Assembly (NCBI RefSeq): GCF_024703995.1
Contig: NZ_JAMXQV010000007.1
Location: 248,001 to 312,000, forward strand
From: Amycolatopsis iheyensis
GTDB taxonomy: Bacteria > Actinomycetota > Actinomycetes > Mycobacteriales > Pseudonocardiaceae
Length of the DNA stretch: 64,000 nt
Reading direction: 5' to 3'
The first letter of the stretch is position 1, and each line of letters starts with the position of its first letter. Positions 55,377 through 62,199 of this stretch are shown here, piece by piece. A program made the position numbers and the translations under genes. Below the pieces are notes generated by a model. It saw nothing but the letters and a program-made list of their open reading frames with translations. It did not search any database and was not told the origin of the DNA.

Positions 55377-56963
55377 TCAGTACAGCGCCCGGTCCGAGGG
55401 CGCGACCCGGATGTGCACCAGCGTCGGACGCGGGTCGGCGAAGGCCGCCGTCAGACCCGGTGCCAACCCCGCCGGCTCGGTGATCGTCACGCCCTGGCAG
55501 CCCATGCTCGCCGCCAGCGCCGCGAAGTCGATGCCGCCCAGCTCCGTGCCCGGGAGCTTCGCGCCGCCGATCGCGTCGCCGAGGATGCGAACCGCCGCGT
55601 ACTCGGTGTTGTCCATGATCAGGATCGTCACCGGCAGCTCCTGGCGCGCCGCCGTCCAGAGGGCCTGGATGCCGTACATGCTCGAGCCGTCGCCGACCAC
55701 GCCGACCACCGGGCGGTCCGGCCGGGCGAGCGCCGCGCCGACCGTGCCCGGGACGCCGTAGCCCAGCGTGCCGCTCGCCATCGTCAGGAAGCCCGTGTCG
55801 GTCGCGGTGATCGGCAGGTGCTCGTGCAGGATGCCGCGGTGGCTGGGCGTCTCCTCGACGACGATCGCGTTGTCCGGCAACAGGTCCGCGAGCGTCGAGT
55901 AGACGAACTCGCCGGTGAGCTTGTCGCCGGCCGGCTTCGCCGGGCGCGTGCGCGGCGCCGGCGCGGACCGGGTGGTCTCGCCGACCGCGGCGAGGAGCGC
56001 GGTGATGCCGAGCTTCGGTGTCGCGCGGACGCCGGTGCCTTCGAAGGCGCGCGCGAGGATCTGCTCGTCGTCGCTGACGATGAACAGCGGCGGCAGCGGA
56101 GCTTCGCCGCGCCCGCGGTCGACGTGGTAGGTGAAGGCGGGCGCCCCGAGCACAACGACCAGGTCGTACGCCGCGAGCCGGTCCGAGACCGCGCCGCGTT
56201 CGGGGTCCAGGAACCCTTGGAACAGCGGGTGGTCCTCCGGGAACGAGCAGCGGTAGGACATCGGCGCGACCCACACGCCGGCGTTGAGCTTCTCGGCCAG
56301 CGCGACGGTCTCCTCGACCGCGCCGTCGTGGTCGACCGCGCCTCCGACGACGAGCGCGGGCCGCTCGGCGGCGGCGAGCGCGGCGGCCAGCTCGGTGACG
56401 GTTTCGGGATCCGGCGCGAAGCCGCGGATGCGGGGCCGGGAGATGACGGGCCGCTCGGTCGTGACGGTCCAGTCGTCGGCCGGCACGGACACGAAGACCG
56501 GCCCGGCCGGCGCCTGCGTCGCGACGTGGTAGGCCCGGGCCAGCGCGGCCGGGACGTCCTCGGCCGTGGCGGGCTCGACGGACCACTTCACGTACGGCTT
56601 CGGGAAGTTCGGGGCTTCCATCGCGCCGAGGAAGGGGTCGTGCGGGATGAGCGCCCGGTTCTGCTGCCCGGCGACGATGATCAGGGGCGTCCGGTTGCGG
56701 TAGGCGTTGAAGAGGCTGCCGAGCCCGTGCCCGACACCGCCGGCGGAGTGCAGGTTGACGAGCACGGCCTGCCGCGTCGCCTGGGCGTAGGCGTCGGCCA
56801 TCGCCACGACGGCGGACTCCTGCAGGCCCAGGACGTAGTCGAAGTCGTCCGGCCAGTCGGTGAGGAACGGGACTTCGGTGGTGCCGGGGTTGCCGAACAC
56901 CGTGGTGAGGCCGAGGTCGCGGAGGAGTTCGCGAGTGGCGTCCAGGACCGTGCGCTTGATCAT
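55377..56963 (-). CDS. ThDP-dependent enzyme, benzoylformate decarboxylase-like
   Basis: A 528-residue ThDP enzyme close in plan to P. putida benzoylformate decarboxylase. The cofactor Glu is in GLQESAVVAMADAYA. The active-site His of NLHSAGG and the His of GAPAFTYHVD are both present. The ThDP/Mg motif is GDGSSMYGIQALWTAARQ to NTEYAA. The catalytic Ser of GNPGS is Thr28 here (FGNPGTTE). Decarboxylation of a 2-oxo acid is likely; the exact substrate is uncertain because of this change. Confidence 0.83.
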   Translation of the reverse strand: MIKRTVLDATRELLRDLGLTTVFGNPGTTEVPFLTDWPDDFDYVLGLQESAVVAMADAYAQATRQAVLVNLHSAGGVGHGLGSLFNAYRNRTPLIIVAGQQNRALIPHDPFLGAMEAPNFPKPYVKWSVEPATAEDVPAALARAYHVATQAPAGPVFVSVPADDWTVTTERPVISRPRIRGFAPDPETVTELAAALAAAERPALVVGGAVDHDGAVEETVALAEKLNAGVWVAPMSYRCSFPEDHPLFQGFLDPERGAVSDRLAAYDLVVVLGAPAFTYHVDRGRGEAPLPPLFIVSDDEQILARAFEGTGVRATPKLGITALLAAVGETTRSAPAPRTRPAKPAGDKLTGEFVYSTLADLLPDNAIVVEETPSHRGILHEHLPITATDTGFLTMASGTLGYGVPGTVGAALARPDRPVVGVVGDGSSMYGIQALWTAARQELPVTILIMDNTEYAAVRILGDAIGGAKLPGTELGGIDFAALAASMGCQGVTITEPAGLAPGLTAAFADPRPTLVHIRVAPSDRALY

Positions 56964-56972
56964 GCCCCCAGA

Positions 56973-57134
56973 CTAATGCTTAGTCTTGCGAAGGAAAGCC
57001 CCCCAAGCGGCCGCATCCAGCGCGAGCGTCCCGCCGGCGCGGTCCTTGGTGTCCCGGACGCGCGACACCTTGCCGAGCGCCACCTCGACACAGTTGGTCT
57101 GGATACCGCTGTAACTCGACTTTCGCCACATCAT
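56973..57134 (-). CDS. DUF397 small protein
   Basis: A 53-residue protein beginning MMWRKSSYSGIQTNCVEVAL, the DUF397 signature (W-x-K-S-S-Y-S, then NCVEVA), and continuing VRDTKDRAGGTLALDAAAWG. The first ATG (57134) overlaps the stop of the HTH gene (ATGA). DUF397 proteins almost always accompany HTH-DUF5753 regulators, as here, and in Streptomyces such pairs (whiJ-like, bldB-related loci) affect development; the molecular role is debated. Confidence 0.9.
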   Translation of the reverse strand: MMWRKSSYSGIQTNCVEVALGKVSRVRDTKDRAGGTLALDAAAWGAFLRKTKH

Positions 57135-57970
57135 GCCTCCAGGTCGGCGATCACCCCCTGGATGAACGCCCGCGATTCGTCTTCGCTCAGCGCCAGTTTC
57201 CGCATCCGCCCGGCGGCAGCGCGGTAGGCGGCCACCTCTCGATCATCATAAAGGTAGGAACTCCCGCAGTAACCCTCCAAATGCACGATGGAGGGCAGGT
57301 TCCAGAAGTCGAGGATCGCGAACGGGCCGAACAGCCCGGGGTGGAAGCCGAGCGACATCGGCAGTACGCGGATGCTCACGTTGGTCCACTCCGACATCGA
57401 CACCAGGTGCGTGAGCTGGCCGCTCATCGGTCGCGGCCTGGCAAGCCCGCCGCGCAAGGCGCCTTCGCCGACGAAAACGATGTAGTTCAGCGGATCCTGG
57501 CCGCGGAGGAGTTCGCGGCGGCGGGCCCGGATCGCCACGCAATCCTCGACGGTTCCCGGATTAAGTCCATCGGCCTCCGCGAAGAGTGCCTCGGTGTACT
57601 CACCCGTCTGCAGGATCCCCGGCACCAGCAGCGGTTCCCAGTTGATCACCGTGCTGGCGGCCCGCTCGTATTCGACGAACGCCGCCACTTCGGGCGCTCT
57701 GGCCAGCTCCACCCAGTTGGGCTCGCGCGCGTTCTCCGCCAGGCTCAGCAACCGCTTCCGCTCCACCGGTTCGACCCGCATCGCCCCGAGCAGCAACCCC
57801 ACCTGGGCGACCGTCGGGATCCTCGTGCCGACCTCCCAGTGGGACAGCTCCTGCGGGGTCACCCCCACCATCCGCGCCAGCTGGCGCAGGCCGAACCCGC
57901 GCGTGTCGCGCGCCGCCCGGAGGCCGAAGCCCAGCGCGCGGGCCCGAGGTGTCGCCAGTCGTGATGCCAT
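57131..57970 (-). CDS. HTH (XRE) DUF5753-domain regulator
   Basis: A 279-residue protein. The N-terminal XRE helix-turn-helix spans about 15-70 (LGFGLRAARDTRGFGLRQLA, VTPQELSHWEVGTRIPTV). From about 95 the DUF5753 domain follows (EYERAASTVINWEPLLVPGI, LQTGEYTEALF, IRARRRELL, VSIRVLPMSLGFHPG, FAILDFWNLPSIVHLEG). Paired with the DUF397 gene by a 4-bp overlap. WhiJ-type developmental regulators have this architecture. Confidence 0.92.
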   Translation of the reverse strand: MASRLATPRARALGFGLRAARDTRGFGLRQLARMVGVTPQELSHWEVGTRIPTVAQVGLLLGAMRVEPVERKRLLSLAENAREPNWVELARAPEVAAFVEYERAASTVINWEPLLVPGILQTGEYTEALFAEADGLNPGTVEDCVAIRARRRELLRGQDPLNYIVFVGEGALRGGLARPRPMSGQLTHLVSMSEWTNVSIRVLPMSLGFHPGLFGPFAILDFWNLPSIVHLEGYCGSSYLYDDREVAAYRAAAGRMRKLALSEDESRAFIQGVIADLEA

Positions 57971-58005
57971 GTGCGCAGTCTGTCACTGCCCACCTACAGA
58001 AAACG

Positions 58006-58045
58006 GCCGCCGGGGCCGTCGCGAATCCGCGACAGCCCCGGCGGC
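58006..58045 (-). terminator. Terminator after the sedolisin gene
   Basis: A long imperfect stem: 11-bp outer arm (58006-58016 with 58035-58045) and inner GTCGCG/CGCGAC arm round an AATC loop. On the minus strand it begins 8 bp after the peptidase stop and runs into TTTTC. Confidence 0.7.
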
Positions 58046-58053
58046 GTCGAAAA

Positions 58054-59703
58054 TCAGCCGATCAGGCCCGAGAGCCCGGTGCCCTTGAAGGAACCCCAGC
58101 CGGTCACCTGGTCGTAGCCGGTGCCCGCACTGAAGCCCGTCGTGCCGTGCAGCGTGTTGTTGCCCGTCGTCACGTCGTGGAAGCCGGTGCCGTACGAGGA
58201 ACCGTTGCCGATCGAGTAGAACTTCGGGTTCAGGTTGCCCAGCCCGCCGCCGTGGACCTGGTTCTGCAGCGTCGCGAAGGCCGCCCACAGCGGGGCCGCG
58301 CCCGAGGTGCCCCAGACCGTCTCCCACGCGCCCGCGGTGAAGATGCGGTAACCCGAACCGCTCGCCGCGTCCGCCGAGACGTCCGGGACCTTGCGCTTGG
58401 TCGTGCTCTGCGCGGACTGCCACGAAGGCGCGGTGAACACCGTCGAGATGCCGCCGCCGGTGGAACCGTTGGACGCGCCGTCGTTCCACGCCTTCTCACT
58501 GCTGTAGGCGTTCGAGGAGGTGATCGTCAGCTGCGTGCCGCCGACGCCGGTCACGTTCGGGCTCGACGCCGGGAAGTCCACGGCCTTCGCCGTCGAACCC
58601 GTCTGGCGGTAGCAGTCGGTCGTGCCGTCGTCGCCCGCCGCCGCGAAGTACGAGATGCCCTCCGCGGTGCCGGTCGCGATCGCGTTGCTGACGCTGTTCG
58701 CGCCGCTCGTGCCCTCCGCGGATTCGCAGGCGCCCCAGGAGATCGAGACGACGTTCACCGTGTGGTCGGACGCGATCTTCTGGTACATCGCCAGTTCGCC
58801 GGCGTTGGTGTTCGGCGCTTCGTACACGTAGTCGTTGGCCTTGGCGGCCAGCGCGTGCACGACCTCGATGTCCAGCTCGACCTCGATCTGGCCGTCGCCG
58901 GGCGAGGAGTCGTAGTTCGCGCCGCTCACCGGGACTGTGGTAACCGTGCCCGCCGAAAGGCCGTACGTGCTGTCGTACTTGGTGATGTTCGACTTCTGGT
59001 AGCCGTCGAACTCGACGAAGCCGACCTTCACGCCGCTGCCGGTCGCCGAGAGACCGCTGGTGCCGTAGGCGGTCTTGAGGATCGGCGGGGTGACGGCCGT
59101 GACGACGTTGGGCTGCTTCGCCGCCGCCGACTCGTGCTTCCGCACGGCGTGGTTGTCGAGGCCGACGACGTTGCCGACCACCGACGAGACGTCCGCCGGC
59201 ACGGTCGGCGCGGCGTCGTTGGCGAAGAAGTCACGCCCGGAGGCCTGGTCGTGGTAGGTCCCGATCCGGGTGTGGAACGCCGATTCCAGCTGCGCCGCCG
59301 AACCGCTGAACGTGATGGCCTGGCGGTTGCCGGAAACCTCGATCCCGGTGGCGCCGGATTTCCCGAGGAACGAGACGGCTTTGTCGACGTCGGCCTGGGT
59401 CGGGCCGAACTCGGCATTGAACTGCGCCGGGGTCAGGAAGTGGTGGTATTCCGGCGACACCGGGTTCTGGACGTCGGCGAGGAACTTTTCCAGCGCCTGC
59501 TGGTTGTGCAGTTTCAGGGCGAGGGCCGCGGTGATCGGCTGCCCGCCGGCGACGTCGCCGGTGCGGGCGCTGTTGACCAGCGGAGCCGCGCTGTCGGCCA
59601 GCGTGACCAGGGGTTCCGACGCCGCGGCGGCGGGGACGACCACGGCGAGGCCGAGCAACGCCGGCAGCGGCACGGCGGCCGCGACGAGCTTGCGCAAGCG
59701 CAT
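58054..59703 (-). CDS. Secreted sedolisin (S53) peptidase
   Basis: A 549-residue protein. Signal peptide cleaved near AAA-SEP (residue 28). A Pro-kumamolisin activation domain (about 40-190, HNQQALEKFLADVQNP, YHHFLTPAQFNAEFGP) is followed by the catalytic domain. The Glu and Asp of the triad are in QIEVELDIEVV (E-x3-D) and the Ser in WGTSGAAPLWAA. The Ca-binding C-terminus reads FHDVTTGNN and YDQVTGWGS. An acid-active extracellular endopeptidase. GAGAGGAAA precedes the ATG; a terminator follows the stop. Confidence 0.93.
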   Translation of the reverse strand: MRLRKLVAAAVPLPALLGLAVVVPAAAASEPLVTLADSAAPLVNSARTGDVAGGQPITAALALKLHNQQALEKFLADVQNPVSPEYHHFLTPAQFNAEFGPTQADVDKAVSFLGKSGATGIEVSGNRQAITFSGSAAQLESAFHTRIGTYHDQASGRDFFANDAAPTVPADVSSVVGNVVGLDNHAVRKHESAAAKQPNVVTAVTPPILKTAYGTSGLSATGSGVKVGFVEFDGYQKSNITKYDSTYGLSAGTVTTVPVSGANYDSSPGDGQIEVELDIEVVHALAAKANDYVYEAPNTNAGELAMYQKIASDHTVNVVSISWGACESAEGTSGANSVSNAIATGTAEGISYFAAAGDDGTTDCYRQTGSTAKAVDFPASSPNVTGVGGTQLTITSSNAYSSEKAWNDGASNGSTGGGISTVFTAPSWQSAQSTTKRKVPDVSADAASGSGYRIFTAGAWETVWGTSGAAPLWAAFATLQNQVHGGGLGNLNPKFYSIGNGSSYGTGFHDVTTGNNTLHGTTGFSAGTGYDQVTGWGSFKGTGLSGLIG

Positions 59704-59870
59704 GGGGAATTTCCTCTCGGCGGTGGGGACCGGGCCTGCGCGGAAATTCTCACCGCAGGCTGCCGAGCAGCATAAGAAGCCGCCGAGTCGGCAAGGAACC
59801 TACTTTTGGCTGCCGTTTCGCGGTTCCCATTTTCATTTTCCGAGGGGTTTACCTTTTCATGTACATTCGA

Positions 59871-60833
59871 TTATCGTCCGGAATGCCCGAGATCGTCGAT
59901 GCGGTCCACGATCTCCCGGGCGTCGGAGTTGCCCGAGAACCGGCGGGCCGCGGCCGAGAGCGAGTGCAGCCGCTGCCGCGTCCGCGGCGACCGCAGCGCG
60001 GCCGCCAGCTCGATCGCCTCCTCGCCGACGGCGGTGGCGACGTCGAGGTCGCCGTCCAGCGCGTGCACGGTGGCCAGCCAGATCAGGGTCAGCGACCGGC
60101 TGCGCGTCATGCGCCGCCGGTAGCCCTCGATCGCCTCGGTGAGCGCGGGGATGCCGTCGCGGCCGTGCCGGATGTCGACCACCTGCGCCAGCTCGCCGTG
60201 CACCGTCCCGATCATCGCCGCCATGTCGGTGGGCCCGAAGAACGCGTCCCACGGCGAGGGTTCGCGCCCCTCGGCCTCCGAGAACTCCTCGCGGGCCCGG
60301 CGCAGGTAGGTCAGCGCGCCGGTGACGTCGGCCTTCTTGGCGTGCGCCCACGCCTGGTTGGCCGACAGGATCGCCAGCGCGAGCTTGGAATGCGCCTGCA
60401 GCGCCGCCTCCCGGCCGCGCGCGAACTCTTCCAGCGCCGCGTCGACGACGCCGTAGTGCAGGTGCAGCCGGCCGATGCGGTACCGGATGTTGGCCTGGAG
60501 GTCGTCGTTCCCGGCTTCGACGGCGAACTGCAGCGCCCGTTTGAACGCTTCCAGCGCGGCCGCCGGCCGGTCCTGGTCGAAGTTGGTCCAACCGGCCAGG
60601 TTGTACAGGTCGGCGACGGCGGTGCAGAGCTTCGCCTTGACGACGGGTCTGGCCGCGCCGTCGATGAGCCCCACGGCCGCGGGCAGCCGCGCCTCGACGG
60701 CGACCCGGCACGCGCCGCCGCCGTAGCGGTAGTCCAGCGCCCTGAGCTCCGCGACGGTGTCCTCGAGCCGCTGCACGTCGGCGAGACCCACGCGGGTGCC
60801 GCGCGGTTCGTCCCGTCCTTCACTGCCGGTCAT
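59871..60833 (-). CDS. TPR-type protein lacking an HTH
   Basis: A 320-residue, almost entirely helical protein from ATG 60833 (GGAGGG upstream). It starts at the point DVQRLEDTVAELRALDYRYG that in many actinomycete regulators follows an XRE HTH domain. TPR-like helix pairs follow (FDQDRPAAALEAFKRALQFA, YGVVDAALEEFARGREAALQ). With no DNA-binding part it may be an adaptor or a remnant of such a regulator. A 70-residue gene lies 47 bp upstream on the same strand. Confidence 0.7.
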   Translation of the reverse strand: MTGSEGRDEPRGTRVGLADVQRLEDTVAELRALDYRYGGGACRVAVEARLPAAVGLIDGAARPVVKAKLCTAVADLYNLAGWTNFDQDRPAAALEAFKRALQFAVEAGNDDLQANIRYRIGRLHLHYGVVDAALEEFARGREAALQAHSKLALAILSANQAWAHAKKADVTGALTYLRRAREEFSEAEGREPSPWDAFFGPTDMAAMIGTVHGELAQVVDIRHGRDGIPALTEAIEGYRRRMTRSRSLTLIWLATVHALDGDLDVATAVGEEAIELAAALRSPRTRQRLHSLSAAARRFSGNSDAREIVDRIDDLGHSGR

Positions 60834-60880
60834 GGCAGCCCTCCGTCCGTAGAGAGCTGCCGATGCCGGGCAGCTCCCGT

Positions 60881-61093
60881 TCATTCCCCGCCGGGCCAGG
60901 CCGGTGGCCGGTCCCTCGAGGGACTGGCGCCGGGCAGTACCCCGGCGGCGGTCAGCACCACACCCGTGGCGGTTTCCGCGATCTTGACGGCGGCCAGCAG
61001 GCCGGTGAGGGCGAGCGAGCCGCCGAGCCCCAGTTTCGCGAACTCGTCTTCGGAGGTTTCGGTTCCGCGTTGACGCGGTATCGCGCTGGTCAC
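60881..61093 (-). CDS. Small 70-residue protein with one hydrophobic stretch
   Basis: Starts at GTG 61093 with GGAAGG 7 nt upstream. Polar N-terminus (IPRQRGTETSEDEFAKLG), a hydrophobic middle (SLALTGLLAAVKIAETATGV, VLTAAGVLPG) and a Pro-rich end. Not a recognised family. It precedes the TPR gene by 47 bp and may be its partner or a small membrane peptide. The start signal supports it; coding composition is otherwise the only evidence. Confidence 0.5.
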   Translation of the reverse strand: MTSAIPRQRGTETSEDEFAKLGLGGSLALTGLLAAVKIAETATGVVLTAAGVLPGASPSRDRPPAWPGGE

Positions 61094-61509
61094 GATTCGG
61101 CCTTCCGGCTTGTTCCGGACGCACTCGGGCGATATCCGCGGGGAATCCACCGAGCCCAGGTGATGGAAATCCACCGCATGGCGGAACTCTTGGTTTCCGG
61201 TTGCCCGCGCAGCGAGCTCTCGAACTGAATACGCGCGCACACGGCGCCGCCTCCCGCACTGCCGATCGATTCGACGAAGGTCGTCCGGATCGTGAAATGC
61301 GGGATCACAGTAGCCAGCCGATCGCCCCGAAATCAGCCGCCAACCAGGTCAAAACCCGGAGCGCTCGTGCAGCGGCACGCGCAGCCCCGGCTCGCCCGCT
61401 GCACGTGACGAATGCAATTTCATCGCCACGCTCAGAATTGCCCGGCACGTCAGAACATCGGCGGAAATCGTTTTATCCCGCCGATGCTTCGCCCGTTTCC
61501 GGAAGTCGA
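61094..61509. other. Gene-free spacer upstream of the small protein
   Basis: A 416-bp stretch of lower GC than its surroundings. Apart from the hairpin at 61456-61486 I see no gene or repeat; the promoter of the small gene/TPR pair should lie in it. Confidence 0.5.
61456..61486 (-). terminator. Hairpin after cutC
   Basis: A 9-bp stem CATCGGCGG/CCGCCGATG (61456-61464 with 61478-61486) around a 13-nt A/T-rich loop, 23 bp beyond the cutC stop. Moderate terminator candidate without a T tract. Confidence 0.45.
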
Positions 61510-62187
61510 TCAGGATTTGACGAGATCCACCCAGGTGCGCACCGTTTCGGCGTCGACCGGCGACTGCCAGCCGCCGGGCCGGACCGCGCTACCGACATGG
61601 AACCCGCGCACCCCGCCCGCGCGCAAGAGGTGCACCTGCTGCGCGCGCAGGCCGCCACCGACGAGCAGCTCCGGTCCGCTCTCACGCTGCGCGAGCCGTT
61701 GCAGCACCGAAAGACCACTCGCGACGCCGTTCGGGTGACCCGCCGCGAGCACGGTGTCGCAGCCGAGAGACGCGAGCTGGTCGTAGGCGCGCAACGGATC
61801 CCGCGTGCGGTCGATGGCGCGGTGGAACGTCCACGGCAGACCGTCGACCTCCTTGATCAGCGCCTCGCACGCGTCCAGGTCGATCTCGCTGTCGATGTTC
61901 AGGAACCCGAAGACGAACTCGCGTGCGCCCGCGTCGATCAGCCGCGCGGTGTCCGCGCGCAGCCCCTCGAGGTCACCGACGGCGAAGGAACCGTTGTCCC
62001 GCAGCATGACCCGGACCGGGAGGTCGGTCGCCGACAGCACGTCACGCACCGTCTCCAGCGACGGCGTCAGGCCGTCCTGCGCCATGTCCGCGACCAGTTC
62101 GAGGCGGTCGGCCCCGCCCGCCTGCGCGCCTTCGGCGTCCGCCGCGTCCAGCGCGATCACTTCCAGCAGGGGCGTCTTCGAGCTCAT
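61510..62187 (-). CDS. cutC: CutC-family protein
   Basis: A 225-residue TIM-barrel protein with CutC landmarks: LEVIALDAADAEGAQAGGAD, RLELVADMAQDGLTPS, VRVMLRDNGSFA, FVFGFLNIDSEIDL, TFHRAIDRTRDP and GHPNGVASGL. CutC was linked to copper homeostasis, but the biochemical role is unsettled. The gene starts 12 bp after the stop of the CvnA-like kinase, so the two are probably co-transcribed, an unusual partnership. Confidence 0.92.
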   Translation of the reverse strand: MSSKTPLLEVIALDAADAEGAQAGGADRLELVADMAQDGLTPSLETVRDVLSATDLPVRVMLRDNGSFAVGDLEGLRADTARLIDAGAREFVFGFLNIDSEIDLDACEALIKEVDGLPWTFHRAIDRTRDPLRAYDQLASLGCDTVLAAGHPNGVASGLSVLQRLAQRESGPELLVGGGLRAQQVHLLRAGGVRGFHVGSAVRPGGWQSPVDAETVRTWVDLVKS

Positions 62188-62199
62188 GCCTCATCCGTT

